Source: Anaerolineales bacterium HSG25
GTDB lineage: Bacteria > Chloroflexota > Anaerolineae > 4572-78 > J111
Direction of reading: 5' to 3'
Length of the DNA stretch: 64,000 nt
NCBI GenBank assembly: GCA_030377865.1
Contig: JAUCGA010000021.1
Location: 1-64,000 of the forward strand
Part shown: positions 8,367 to 18,109 of the stretch, in pieces
Layout of the letters: every line of letters starts with the position of its first letter
Position numbering within the stretch: the stretch's first letter is position 1
Translations under genes and position numbers: made by a program
Notes under the pieces: generated by a model
What the model was told of the DNA's origin: nothing
What the model saw: only the letters and a program-made list of their open reading frames with translations
The model's database searches: none

Positions 8367-8435
8367 ATCAGCCGACCCGTCATAAGATCATCACTTTTTA
8401 ATATCAAACTTATCATCACAAAATTAACGATTAAA

Positions 8436-9272
8436 TTAACGTATAGTCTCAGTCAATCGCCCCCACTCAGTCAGCGTTAGGGTTTCAGCCCGACGTTTCG
8501 GGTCGATATTGGCTTGTTCGATGAGAGGAGTAATCTCTTTGATGGGGCGCTGTAAGCCACCCGCGAGGGAATTTTTTAACTGCTTTCGTTTTTGACTGAA
8601 TCCAGCCTTAACCACTCGAAAAAATAAATTCTCGTCACTGACTATAACCGGACGTTCGGTGAAAGTGTCGATCCGCAGAACTGCCGAATCGACCTTGGGC
8701 GAGGGATAAAATGCTCCCGCCGGAATATGATGGATGAGGCTAGGCTGACCGTAAAACTGTACGCTCACGGCCAGTAAACTCATCTTGCCCGCTTTGGCGA
8801 CAATCCGTTGGGCGACCTCTTTTTGAATCGTGACCACAATTCGTTTGGGTGCGGGGTCAGCTTCAAGTAAATGGCGAATCACTGCCGAGGTAATGTAGTA
8901 AGGCAGATTAGCGACGACACTGTATTGATGATTAGCGATTGGTAATTGGCATTTTTGGAACAGTTCGTCAATTGAGGTTTTTAGAATATCGGCCTCGATG
9001 ATCGTTAGGTTATCCAAATCGGTATATTCATGCCGGAGCAGGTTAACCATGCCTCGGTCTACTTCTACGGCGACGACATGTTGGGCACGTTCAGCCAATA
9101 GTTCAGTCAGTGCGCCGGGGCCGGGGCCAACCTCCAGTATGGTATCGGTTTGCTCAACGTCCGCTGTAGAAACAATTTTATTGAGATGAAACGGGTCAGT
9201 TAAAAAATTTTGTCCTAATCCTTTACGAGGTCTGAGGTTGTATTGATTGAGTAACTGGTTTAGGTTTTTCAT
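8436..9272 (-). CDS. rsmA: 16S rRNA (adenine1518/1519-N6)-dimethyltransferase RsmA/KsgA
   Basis: Dimethylates two adjacent adenosines in the 3' hairpin of 16S rRNA during small-subunit maturation. The 278-residue protein has GLGQNFLTD near the N-terminus, the SAM-binding loop EVGPGPGALT, AVEVDRGM, the catalytic NLPYYITS (motif IV) and FYPSPKVDSAV. It starts 12 bases after the stop of the DUF348-G5-3D gene with AAGGA upstream, so the two form an operon. The same pairing (yabE/rpfB with ksgA) is known from Bacillota and Actinomycetota. Confidence 0.96.
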   Translation of the reverse strand: MKNLNQLLNQYNLRPRKGLGQNFLTDPFHLNKIVSTADVEQTDTILEVGPGPGALTELLAERAQHVVAVEVDRGMVNLLRHEYTDLDNLTIIEADILKTSIDELFQKCQLPIANHQYSVVANLPYYITSAVIRHLLEADPAPKRIVVTIQKEVAQRIVAKAGKMSLLAVSVQFYGQPSLIHHIPAGAFYPSPKVDSAVLRIDTFTERPVIVSDENLFFRVVKAGFSQKRKQLKNSLAGGLQRPIKEITPLIEQANIDPKRRAETLTLTEWGRLTETIR

Positions 9273-9284
9273 ATAAAATATCCT

Positions 9285-10799
9285 TCATCTTCCTGATTGC
9301 GGCCACTCCGGCAGAACGTACCGAATTTGGTGGGCCGGGGGGATGGGGGGCAAAAGATACACCTCACGCCAGCCATAAATAGGGGGCGGCACATCCTCGT
9401 CAAAACCCAAATCGACATGTTTGCCTAGCACCCCACCGCCGGTATCCTCGGCACTGGCTCGACCATAACTGGGGATATATAACTGTGTTTTTAGAGCGAT
9501 AACTCGAGGATCAACTGCCACCAAACCATATCTGGCTCGTTCTCCGGTGCGGGTAATGCCGTAGTTCGGATGGTCTCGCGGTTTACCAGATGTGGCCGCG
9601 CTGTAGGCGGTGGTCAGTACCGAGATTTTACGCCAGTAGGTAATCTCACCCAGTTCGGTTTGAAGGGTTTGCAAGATAATTTTGGTGCCATAAGCCACTC
9701 GACGGGATTCGGGCTGTTGATCTAGCCATTCATCCTCAACCACTCGTAGCTGTTCCTCTCCGTTTTCGTAGCGAACTCGAAACCGAGTTTTAACAATACC
9801 TGCTTGCCCCGATTTTAAGATTACCTGCTGATCTAAATGTAACTCATCACTGGCCTGCCACTCCGTTTCAAAGGGGATAAAACTGTTGACCGTTTCAATT
9901 GTCTCTTGAACCCGCACTACTTCTACGTTAGCTGTGGCTGATATAGCCTGATTAACAGCCGGATGACTGAAATCTTGTCCCATCAACAAGATTCCGGCCT
10001 CGCTGAGAGCCGCACCAATGCTATCTTGGTGAGTACGAATCTGCATGGTGCGACCGTCAACAGTTACGGTTAAAGGTGTAGCACGGATTAGATAAAGCTG
10101 TAGCCCGCTAGAGACGGCTGTGTCAGCCTTGGGTCTGAGAATATCCTCAGGGTGAAGCGTAACCCCAGCTTGTTGAAGGGCTTGTCCGACGGTCTCTTGA
10201 ACGGTGTAAATTGCCTGAGTATAACTGTTTTCGTGTAGTGCTATTTGTGTGGCTCGTTTGAGACGTAATCGGGTAATCGACGCTCGCTGAAACGTAGGCT
10301 TGGGAGTGATAAAATCGGTTATAAAATTTGAGGTTGGCGGTTTTGTCAGAATTGACTCTGCATCAGGTAAATGACCCAACTCGATGTGGTTGAGCAAATG
10401 ATCATTGAGCCAAACTGCATCATGAGGCGCGAGATGAATGTTCGCCTCATTCAAAATCTGGCTTATACTCTGTTCTTGAGTCAGGAGGGTTTCGGTTTTA
10501 CCATCAACCTCAACTTGAATCGGACGGGCGAGGCTGACGGTAATGATCATGCCCGATTCAACGGCCATGTCGGGATGCGGTTCCACCAAATCGGCAGGCG
10601 CGAGCGGGAATCCTTCTGCCTGTAATGCTTCGCCGATGGTGTTTTGGTCGGTGCGAAATATATACGGTTGATCGTCAATTAGTACCGTAATAGAGCGACT
10701 GCTCAAACGGTAGCCAAGCGCAATAATCAGACCTAGACTGCTGAATATTAAGGCAATGCCAAGGACTTTTACAGGTGTTGGTGTGATGGGGGTAAACAT
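9285..10799 (-). CDS. DUF348-G5-3D domain cell-wall protein (YabE/RpfB-like)
   Basis: A 504-residue exported wall-active protein, anchored by a hydrophobic segment at residues 8-28. DUF348-type repeats follow (SITVLIDDQPYIFRTDQNTI, PIQVEVDGKTETLLTQEQ, PLTVTVDGRTMQIRTHQDSI), then a G5-like domain at about 290-365. The C-terminal 3D domain at about 395-475 (VLTTAYSAATSG, GLVAVDPRVIALKTQLYIP, EDTGGGVLGKHVDLGFD) has the three conserved Asp positions of the double-psi barrel. In relatives this domain acts on peptidoglycan, probably as a lytic transglycosylase. No transglycosylase domain of the Rpf type is present. First gene of the rsmA operon. Confidence 0.86.
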   Translation of the reverse strand: MFTPITPTPVKVLGIALIFSSLGLIIALGYRLSSRSITVLIDDQPYIFRTDQNTIGEALQAEGFPLAPADLVEPHPDMAVESGMIITVSLARPIQVEVDGKTETLLTQEQSISQILNEANIHLAPHDAVWLNDHLLNHIELGHLPDAESILTKPPTSNFITDFITPKPTFQRASITRLRLKRATQIALHENSYTQAIYTVQETVGQALQQAGVTLHPEDILRPKADTAVSSGLQLYLIRATPLTVTVDGRTMQIRTHQDSIGAALSEAGILLMGQDFSHPAVNQAISATANVEVVRVQETIETVNSFIPFETEWQASDELHLDQQVILKSGQAGIVKTRFRVRYENGEEQLRVVEDEWLDQQPESRRVAYGTKIILQTLQTELGEITYWRKISVLTTAYSAATSGKPRDHPNYGITRTGERARYGLVAVDPRVIALKTQLYIPSYGRASAEDTGGGVLGKHVDLGFDEDVPPPIYGWREVYLLPPIPPAHQIRYVLPEWPQSGR

Positions 10800-10826
10800 T
10801 GCTGTTCCAATCTCAGAAGTTTATTA

Positions 10827-10917
10827 GTAAATATTCAGTAAACTTGCTAGAAAGAGCGTCAGAAACCCGATTTCTCAAAGAAATCGGGTTTCTAGGGCGG
10901 TTTTACTGAACTTTTAC
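10827..10917 (+). mobile_element. MITE family F, copy 3
   Basis: Full-length element from GTAAATATTCAG to CTGAACTTTTAC around the AGAAACCCGATTTC hairpin. Flanks GTTTATTA (10819-10826) and GTTTATCA (10918-10925) match in 7 of 8 bases, consistent with an 8-bp target duplication. Confidence 0.82.
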
Positions 10918-11142
10918 GTTTATCATTTCAACATGACTAAAACAATAGACTTGTTCGGCAACAACTTATTATCGCATAAAAATTCAAATTCGAGGTCTGC
11001 GGAGTGCAAAAGCTTCTTGCTTTTGCATGTTTGTCTCCGGCAAAAGCAAGAAGCTTTTGCACTCCTTTATTCCCGAACAACTCTAATATCTGATAGGATT
11101 AAAGGCAAAAAATCCTGTCAATCCTGTTAAAAATTTTTTGAA
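10918..11142. repeat. Family H element split by a family D palindrome
   Basis: The left end of family H (CATTTCAACATGACTAAAAC, 10926-10945) is interrupted and its core resumes near 11090 (ATCTGATAGGATT, AATCCTGTCAATCCTGTT). In between is family D: GAGTGCAAAAGCTTCTTGC facing GCAAGAAGCTTTTGCACTC, flanked by TTGTTCGG / CCGAACAA. Family D recurs at 19965-20045 and 56715-56812. Confidence 0.7.
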
Positions 11143-11143
11143 T

Positions 11144-11240
11144 TAGATACCTTTAATGGGGCAATCTTCCCGCAAGTTTAAACTTGCGGGAAGATGATGA
11201 CACGTTTGCACGGAAAGCCCCAAAGAGCCAATTTTTTATT
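11144..11240. repeat. CCCGCAAGTT palindrome in a second type of frame
   Basis: Hairpin CTTCCCGCAAGTT / AACTTGCGGGAAG set between GGGGCAAT and GATGATGACACGTTTGCACG, ending CGGAAAGCCCCAAAGAGCCA. The same outer frame occurs at 19720-19830 and 47589-47715, different from the family G frame. Confidence 0.7.
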
Positions 11241-11276
11241 TAATCGGCATGTCGAGTACTGAGTCGATAGATTGAA

Positions 11277-13928
11277 TTATGATAATCCCCGCGCTAAGGC
11301 CAGTTCACCGGGCGTGCCGAGGACAATCAACACATCTCCTTCTTGCAGAGCCGTATTACCCCCCGGTTTGTATTGATAATCCCCATTGCGGGCTTTAATT
11401 GCCACCACGAGCAGTTGAGTGTGTCGCCCCACATCTATAATCGACAGGCTCTTTTTGCCAATCAGTCCCGGCACCTCTAGTTCATCGAGGGTAATCTCCT
11501 CAAGACGTAATGTTTGCCCGGTTAACTGCTCGGCTCGGAGCATGCCGTCCAAAAAGGAGACGACCGAGGGACGGATCATGACCGAGGCCATGCGTAATCC
11601 ACCGATGGCTTGTGGTGAGACGATTTCTGTCGCTCCAACCTTCTTTAATTTTTCCCGATTATCCTCATCACTTAAGCGAGCGATAATCCGAAAAGCGGGA
11701 TCGAGGTTGAGGGAGCGTGCCGTCAACACCACAAAGGCGTTATCTTTATCGTCACTAAGGGTCGTGATCAATCCCTTGGCTCGGTGAAGTCCCGCGGCCA
11801 TGAGAACTTCATCCTTGGTGGCATCTCCATCAACATACAAAACATCACCCAAACGCAGAAAATCCTCTAATACCTTGGTGTTTTTTTCAACGATAACAAA
11901 CGGGGTGTTTGTTTTATAAAATTCTGCCGCAATTTGTAGGCCAATTCGTCCTCCTCCACATAATATAATATGATTATGCAGTTTGGATATATCTTTATTC
12001 ATTCTTCTACCCCACAAAAGTTCATTTAAATCTCCCTCGACTAAAAAAGAGGCTAACGCTGAAATCGCGTAGGTGCTAATCCCCACAGCCACTAAACTTA
12101 ACAAAATAGTAAAGGCTCGACCTTCAGAGGTCAGAGGAGCAATATCTCCATAACCGATAGTCGTCATCGTAATAATGGTCAAATATAGGGCATCAATTGG
12201 GTTTAATTGTTTATCTGCATTCAATTGGGCATCATACTCTAAGTAGTAAAAACCAACTGTACCGATGCCAGCTACCATAACAAAAATAACTAGAATCCGG
12301 AAAACCCGAAACCACGGTAACAGGGCTGTCGGAACCCGATTAAAGACAAAAATTAAGACAATGGTCGAAATAAGCAGACCATATATCATCATGGTGCCGG
12401 CATTGATTTGGTTGGGAATGAAGATGGCACTTAAAACAATACCTCCGATAAATACGAAAGTTACCCCAAAGTTCCAACGAATAATCGGTTCAGTTGATAT
12501 TTGTTGCCCTAAAATATTAACACTAGCAAACTGATGGTGTAATTTACCTAACTGTTTAGATCGAATAAGACCGAGATAAATTTGCCAGCCAAATAGGCCA
12601 AAGATAATGCTACCGCTAACTGTATCATAGATAAAAGCCGCATACACGTATTTTGTATGGTCAAAGGTGATGCCGACCGAGAGGAAAACAAGGTAACTGA
12701 TGACCCCTAATGCGATGCTAATGAGTTCGTGCCCCCGATTAATTTGGTCAACCGAGTTGAGCATGTGCTGAAAGCGGGTGTTATTCATGGGGACGGCTTC
12801 TTGAAAAGCGTTGACACTGCTATTAAACAGGTGACGAATTATAACCGGAGCCATCATAAAATAGGCAAACAGTGCCGGATAGAACAAGTTGTTCCACCAA
12901 CTAAAACCGGATTCATGCTTGTAAAGCGTGTCATCCCATGCCGAAATAATAATCCCAACTCCATACGCGGCTACGGAAATAACTAGTGTTGCGTTAAACC
13001 ATGAGTGTATATTGGTGATGCCTTTCCATCTTTTCATTAAATCATCTAAAATGGTATTATTTGTGACGGGAGGCATTTCTAAATACTGTTTGGTATAGGG
13101 TATTATATACCCTGAAATAAATTTTCTTAACAGTAATAGTTGAGAAAAAACAATTATTAGATAACTGAAAACTACAAAATAACCAAGGAATAACAGTTTA
13201 AGGAAAACAATTTTTAGTCCTAACAGGCCAAAGAAAAATAGCCCAAGACCCACATTCCATTGCAGAATCGGTCTAAGCATAACCAGCATGTCTGTTTCGG
13301 TGGTAATGGCGATGGTGTCATCATATAGGTTTGCCAGACGCTTGGTACGAGTGAGCCAGCTATAAATATGCCAACCTAGTAGTCCTCCTACCAAGGTTTT
13401 ACCAATTATTATTTGCCATGCTACAGAAACAGAAGGCATATTCCAGAATTCTAAATGGGGGCCAAAATAACCATAAAGTAATATCCCCAATATAACGGCA
13501 ACTGTTTCATGGACTCGGTTTAGGGCATAAGTGTTCAGCACTGCCGGATAACACTGTTCAGGGGTACTATGTTGTCGGAATAATTTAATGGTATCATGAA
13601 GCAGTTGACGTAACAGAGGAGCGACCAAAAGGAGATAGATGATCATGCCCGGAAAAAGTAGAGTGGCCCAATGATCTGTCCCGCTGATTTGTATTGCTGT
13701 ACCGTCAAACAGGGCTAAAATTAAAAATACACCATAAAATACGCCCGCTAACGCTATGCAGGCAACCGCCCATGATGAAAATCCAGTCAGAAGCATCCAC
13801 CGCTTCATTAAACTATCCAATAATGTTGGAAACGGCGTGGGGGGCATGTCAAAATAACTTTGCCCTTGATTAGTTTGGGTAACAAAGAATTCCCTTGTTT
13901 TTACAGACTGCTTTGTTCGAGCCACCAT
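11277..13928 (-). CDS. TIGYGD potassium channel with RCK domain and duplicated N-terminal membrane module
   Basis: An 883-residue membrane protein. The channel core at about 541-640 has the filter TIGYGD (590-595) between two helices. A cytoplasmic RCK/TrkA-N domain follows (ILCGGGRIGLQIA from about 655) and then a TrkA-C domain at about 800-880. Residues 28-283 and 285-535 are two copies of one membrane module: MPPTPFPTLLDSLMKRW and MPPVTNNTILDDLMKRW, NRVHETVAVILG and NRGHELISIALG, GLLGWHIY and GLFGWQIY, ILQWNVG and IIRWNFG. I do not recognise that module. GAGGATAA precedes the ATG. Monocistronic, flanked by long spacers. Confidence 0.85.
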   Translation of the reverse strand: MVARTKQSVKTREFFVTQTNQGQSYFDMPPTPFPTLLDSLMKRWMLLTGFSSWAVACIALAGVFYGVFLILALFDGTAIQISGTDHWATLLFPGMIIYLLLVAPLLRQLLHDTIKLFRQHSTPEQCYPAVLNTYALNRVHETVAVILGILLYGYFGPHLEFWNMPSVSVAWQIIIGKTLVGGLLGWHIYSWLTRTKRLANLYDDTIAITTETDMLVMLRPILQWNVGLGLFFFGLLGLKIVFLKLLFLGYFVVFSYLIIVFSQLLLLRKFISGYIIPYTKQYLEMPPVTNNTILDDLMKRWKGITNIHSWFNATLVISVAAYGVGIIISAWDDTLYKHESGFSWWNNLFYPALFAYFMMAPVIIRHLFNSSVNAFQEAVPMNNTRFQHMLNSVDQINRGHELISIALGVISYLVFLSVGITFDHTKYVYAAFIYDTVSGSIIFGLFGWQIYLGLIRSKQLGKLHHQFASVNILGQQISTEPIIRWNFGVTFVFIGGIVLSAIFIPNQINAGTMMIYGLLISTIVLIFVFNRVPTALLPWFRVFRILVIFVMVAGIGTVGFYYLEYDAQLNADKQLNPIDALYLTIITMTTIGYGDIAPLTSEGRAFTILLSLVAVGISTYAISALASFLVEGDLNELLWGRRMNKDISKLHNHIILCGGGRIGLQIAAEFYKTNTPFVIVEKNTKVLEDFLRLGDVLYVDGDATKDEVLMAAGLHRAKGLITTLSDDKDNAFVVLTARSLNLDPAFRIIARLSDEDNREKLKKVGATEIVSPQAIGGLRMASVMIRPSVVSFLDGMLRAEQLTGQTLRLEEITLDELEVPGLIGKKSLSIIDVGRHTQLLVVAIKARNGDYQYKPGGNTALQEGDVLIVLGTPGELALARGLS

Positions 13929-14143
13929 AACTTATCCTCATATCGATGTGTTTACATGTAAATTTAATTAAATTATATACCAAGCTGTATTAAATGAATA
14001 ATGATTAAGAGACAGGTGATACATTTTAACAATGTTATTTCTTCTATCTTAGAGAACTATAGTATAATTGGGCAATAGCTCAAAAGGGCTATGTTAGCGA
14101 ATTTATTAAGAATCGGGATTAATTAACTTGTGCAGTTTGTCAT

Positions 14144-14178
14144 GAGAGTGGTTCAATCTTAAAGATTGAACCACTCTG
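14144..14178. repeat. Family I palindrome, copy 2
   Basis: GAGAGTGGTTCAATCTT / AAGATTGAACCACTCT, inside a frame AATCGGGATTAATTAACTTG (from 14111) to CAACTTATTTAACCC that is also seen near 46615-46815. It stands 44 bp before serC and may affect its mRNA leader. Confidence 0.65.
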
Positions 14179-14221
14179 AGGCACGCAACTTATTTAACCC
14201 TCATTCATAAGGAAAATAACA

Positions 14222-15313
14222 ATGACAAAACGAGTACATAATTTTTCAGCCGGGCCGGGCGTACTACCCGTGCCAGTTTTAGAAGCAATTCAGCATGACA
14301 TGTTGGCCTTACCCCAAGCCGGTATTTCTGTGTTGGAGATTAGCCATCGCTCTAAATGGTTTATTGAGATTTATCAAGAGGCACAAGCCAACTTACGTCA
14401 ACTACTTAACATTCCAAGTAACTACCATGTTTTATTTTTACAAGGAGGAGCTAATCTTCAGTTTTCTATGGTCCCGCTTAATTTGTTACGAGGGCAAAAT
14501 GCACCGGCTGACTATATCGTCACCGGTTCGTGGAGTGTTAAAGCGGTCAAAGAGGCTCAACGAGAAGGGGAGGTACGGGTACTGTGGAACGGTAAAGATG
14601 ATAAGTTTGTGCGTGTTCCGAAGCAGACCGAACTAACGTTTAATTCTGATGCGGCTTATGTCCATTTTACCTCTAATGAGACGATTCAAGGGGTTGAGTT
14701 TGCCGTTGAACCAGACGCAGGCGAGGTGCCATTGGTCTGTGACATGTCCTCTGACTTTATGTCTCGCCCACTCGATGTGAATCGATACGGCTTGATTTAT
14801 GCTGGCGCACAGAAAAACGCTGGCCCCTCGGGGGCAACCATCGTCATCATTCGAGATGACTTACTGACTAAAGTGCCCGATAATTTGCATACCATGCTTG
14901 ATTATCGAATCCATGTCAAAAAAGAGTCCTCCTATAATACTCCGCCAGTCTTTTCTGTTTACGTAATCATGCTAATGACGCGTTGGCTAATGAATGATAT
15001 TGGCGGACTAGCCGAAATCGCTAAAATCAATCACCAAAAAGCCAGTTTGCTCTATAACCTTATTGATAATAGTAACGGCTTTTACATCGGCCATGCTCAA
15101 GCCGATAGCCGTTCATTGATGAACGTTAGCTTTAATCTGCAAACACCCGAACTTGAGCAAGCTTTCCTCAGTGAGGCGGCCAAACACGATTTACATACTC
15201 TTAAAGGACATCTCTCTATCGGTGGTATCCGAGCCTCCATATACAACGCCATGCCCCTCGAATCAGTGCAGGCTCTGCGTGATTTCATGATCAAGTTTCA
15301 GACCAATCATTAA
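14222..15313 (+). CDS. serC: Phosphoserine aminotransferase
   Basis: PLP-dependent transaminase converting 3-phosphohydroxypyruvate to phosphoserine (serine pathway, also pyridoxine synthesis in some bacteria). 363 residues, standard for SerC. Motifs: NFSAGPGVLPVPVL at the start, ISVLEISHRSK, FLQGGANLQF, the PLP-lysine motif YAGAQKNAGPSG, and GGIRASIYNAMPL near the end. AAGGAA lies about 10 bases before the ATG. Monocistronic; serA and serB are not in the window. Confidence 0.96.
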   Translation: MTKRVHNFSAGPGVLPVPVLEAIQHDMLALPQAGISVLEISHRSKWFIEIYQEAQANLRQLLNIPSNYHVLFLQGGANLQFSMVPLNLLRGQNAPADYIVTGSWSVKAVKEAQREGEVRVLWNGKDDKFVRVPKQTELTFNSDAAYVHFTSNETIQGVEFAVEPDAGEVPLVCDMSSDFMSRPLDVNRYGLIYAGAQKNAGPSGATIVIIRDDLLTKVPDNLHTMLDYRIHVKKESSYNTPPVFSVYVIMLMTRWLMNDIGGLAEIAKINHQKASLLYNLIDNSNGFYIGHAQADSRSLMNVSFNLQTPELEQAFLSEAAKHDLHTLKGHLSIGGIRASIYNAMPLESVQALRDFMIKFQTNH

Positions 15314-15557
15314 AGGGCTGTTCAGTTCTAATCTATATGGGCATAATCGTGACGCTACAAGCGTCACCTACAGTAATTTTGTCAGACATGAGGCCGTGGA
15401 GGTCACGCTTGTAGCGTGACAAGCATGGAGAACTGAATAACCCTAATCATTAATGGTGAACAAATTTTTCCTCTGTGCCCTTCTGTGCGTCTCCGTGAAT
15501 CTCTGTGTTCCTGTTTTAGTCTTACAGAGTTTGCACGGGTTGAATCACTGAAAATAA

Positions 15558-15601
15558 AAAGCGTCTTGTTCCCAAACAGGAGAACGAGACGCTTTTTTGT
15601 T
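15558..15601 (+). terminator. Intrinsic terminator downstream of serC
   Basis: AAAGCGTCTTGTTC pairs with GAACGAGACGCTTT (one G-T pair) and is followed by a T-rich tract. It lies about 245 bp after serC; 15340-15420 between them is a palindrome with GTGACGCTACAAGCGTCAC and its relatives. Confidence 0.75.
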
Positions 15602-15605
15602 TTCA

Positions 15606-15764
15606 GGTAGTTCCAGAATTTAAAATCTCCCAAAACTATTGTGACACTCTACCCCCTCCCAGCCTCCCCCTGCTAGGGGGAGGAGCCGCTTCCCCCCTAG
15701 CAGGGGGGACTGAGGGGGGTAGAGACTTTGCTCAATTTGGGAGATTTATTTTCTTGGAATTGCC
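15606..15764 (+). mobile_element. MITE family A, copy 3, with 3-bp target duplication
   Basis: Full-length element with the C-run/G-run core. Ends GGTAGTTCCAGAATTTAAAA and inverted GGCAATTCCAAGAAAATAAA. Flanked by TCA at 15603-15605 and 15765-15767. It begins in the tail of the serC terminator. Confidence 0.88.
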
Positions 15765-15883
15765 TCAGTCTGCGAACCTATTACGATGGCTACAGTTTTG
15801 TTTTCCTACGTTCGTTGATTATTCAATAACCTACTCTACCTCTTTTGTTGTACCATTCGCTTATTCGCACATTCGCTTATTCA

Positions 15884-18109
15884 CTAAGCGTTTAATTTTT
15901 GGAACGCGGTGATCGCATTACGGAGTAAGGCACTATATTTCGCCGCCTCATGACCACTTTTGTAGAGCGTAGCAAAGCCATCAATATCACCGTCACGCAA
16001 CGCTTCGATTTCACGAGAATCTTGGTTAGCCCCACCAATCAAATCAAACAGGCCAATCAATTGACAGCGTTCACTAGAAGCAAAAGCATCGTACATTTCA
16101 CCGACATCGTTGTAACCAATCCTGCCATAGTTTGTGCCTAACAGTTCGGGTATACCCATAGAAATTGATTGTTTGGCCGCGGTCTCATCTAAACTCATGG
16201 CAAGATCAAACGCGCCCCACTCGCTGTCCTGTTTGCCATGATAATTTTGCCAATCACCGTTGGCATCGGCTCGCCATTGCTGTTTTTGCCACGGATTATC
16301 AGCATCGTAGCGGAAATGTTGCTGGAACTTATCGGGATTATCATTACCCCATTTTTCTTGGAAGATATGAGCCTCAAAATGGATGGTCATACGGCCATCG
16401 CTGTCTAAACCTTGAGTGTTGGTCTCGCTGGCCGGAATAGCAACGGCTAAGGCAATATCAATCCCCAAAATATCGGCAATCAGATTCAGCACCCAGCCGT
16501 TTCGATTCCATACTCGGCAGACTCGTCGACCTAAGCTGTTTTCAGCATCGCTCAACCGCAACTGCTCGGTTTTAGGCATGGCGGATGGCACACCAATCAG
16601 TTCGTCGAACCCTTTCAAGAACGGATCAAAATCATCATCACCCACTGAGAAGCTGGCAATCTCGGCATCGTCACTCAAGCCTAAAATCGTCCGCATCTCT
16701 TGTTTGATTTGACTCTTCTCCTCTTCGCTCAAGTTGGGGTTTTTGGAGATTCTTGCCCCATCATACGAATTATTCCGCCCTGCACCGACAAGGCCACCTA
16801 AGGTCAAGCCTCCTTTAATCAGTAATCCCCATGGGTCAGACCAACCCATCTTCCGTCCGGCTTGATAGAAGGCATCAATCACATTTTGATTGGTGAATGT
16901 CGCATCCTCGGTAGCTTCTGGAGCCAATACGCCTAACTCTTCCCGTACCAAGCGGCGTTCTTCGGGATTCAGGTTCAGTTGTGAGATTGACGCGCCACTG
17001 TAGGGATTATCTCGTCCGGCTCCAACAAGGCCACCCAAGGTCAAACCGGCTTGGGTCAGCAAGCCCCACGGAGCAGGTTCCACGCCCAAGGCTTTGCCGA
17101 CGTTGTACATGGCATCTACCATGTTTTGGTTGGTAAAACTACCCGGCTCGGCAGAAACACCAGTCTCTTTCGATGGTTGTTTGGCTTCGACCTCTTTTTT
17201 GACCGGCGCGGGTGGCTTCTGACTGCGAGCTATTGCCCCTCGACGCTCAGGACGAGGTAGGTTAGCCACTTTGTCTACAATCGGTTTTACATACCCATCT
17301 TCTTTACGCCAAGCAAAGAACTCCCAGTTACCCGTATCTTGAGATGATAAAAGGAAATAGGCAACCGAGTTGATATAAGGATACTTAAAGACTTCATTCA
17401 GCCAGTCGCCAAACTCACGAGCAACATCTTGGTCAGAAATTGGAATATTATTTTGGCAATTTGAGTTGCCACATTCCAGAATCTCAATCACTTTGTCAGG
17501 GTATTGCTGATGGTAAAACTTAAAGTTTAGGCCGAAATTTTCATGAAAAATAACGCTCGGATTACCATCGTTGGGTGTTTGCCAATAGCAATGACAGCCC
17601 AACCAGTCGGCTTTTTCAATTGCCGGACGACAAATGTTTAACCAAGCGCGGTCACGGTGTCCAAAGTCGGGCAAAGCCAGCCCCGGAAAGCCAAGTTGCG
17701 CCCAAGGCAAAGCCTGTTTTAAACGGTCATACGCCTCTAAGAACCATTGGTTAAAATTACGAGCATCGTCATCGGTTGACCCCCAACCCTCATAACGATG
17801 GACGTGATTTGGTTCATTCAGTAGATGAAACTTCTGGCAGTAGGGCTGATAGTTCTTCATGATCGGAATCATACGGTCGGCAAACTCTTGGGGTGAGGGA
17901 TGATGCCCTGTCCCGATTCGGTCGTCATACAACCGAGTGATGATTTCGATGTCTGAGTTAACTTCTTTAACCCGCCGCAATACATCTGGGTTAGTTTGGC
18001 TCATCATTTTGATGGCTTCAACCCGCGAATGACGAATAACATCGTAATCGCTGGCCTCAAAATTAACGTTATTACGTCCATGTACACCAATACGACAAGT
18101 TCTGCTCAT
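15884..18109 (-). CDS. GH-like TIM-barrel / N-acetylmuramidase (PF11860-type) fusion protein
   Basis: A 741-residue probable cell-wall hydrolase with no signal peptide. Residues 1-285 resemble a clan GH-A glycosidase barrel, with HLLNEPNH (Glu99) and IEILECGN (Glu212) as candidate acid/base and nucleophile. A Lys/Pro linker follows, then two near-identical repeats of about 75 residues (325-395, 404-475) sharing FTNQN, WGLL and GLTLGGLVGAGR. Residues about 520-741 match the N-acetylmuramidase (DUF3380) pattern: PASETNTQGLDSDGR with Glu562, HFEAHIF, GTNYGRIGY, FATLYKSGHEAAKY. AGGAG precedes the ATG. Monocistronic. The two-enzyme combination is odd; function is inferred from domains only. Confidence 0.7.
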   Translation of the reverse strand: MSRTCRIGVHGRNNVNFEASDYDVIRHSRVEAIKMMSQTNPDVLRRVKEVNSDIEIITRLYDDRIGTGHHPSPQEFADRMIPIMKNYQPYCQKFHLLNEPNHVHRYEGWGSTDDDARNFNQWFLEAYDRLKQALPWAQLGFPGLALPDFGHRDRAWLNICRPAIEKADWLGCHCYWQTPNDGNPSVIFHENFGLNFKFYHQQYPDKVIEILECGNSNCQNNIPISDQDVAREFGDWLNEVFKYPYINSVAYFLLSSQDTGNWEFFAWRKEDGYVKPIVDKVANLPRPERRGAIARSQKPPAPVKKEVEAKQPSKETGVSAEPGSFTNQNMVDAMYNVGKALGVEPAPWGLLTQAGLTLGGLVGAGRDNPYSGASISQLNLNPEERRLVREELGVLAPEATEDATFTNQNVIDAFYQAGRKMGWSDPWGLLIKGGLTLGGLVGAGRNNSYDGARISKNPNLSEEEKSQIKQEMRTILGLSDDAEIASFSVGDDDFDPFLKGFDELIGVPSAMPKTEQLRLSDAENSLGRRVCRVWNRNGWVLNLIADILGIDIALAVAIPASETNTQGLDSDGRMTIHFEAHIFQEKWGNDNPDKFQQHFRYDADNPWQKQQWRADANGDWQNYHGKQDSEWGAFDLAMSLDETAAKQSISMGIPELLGTNYGRIGYNDVGEMYDAFASSERCQLIGLFDLIGGANQDSREIEALRDGDIDGFATLYKSGHEAAKYSALLRNAITAFQKLNA

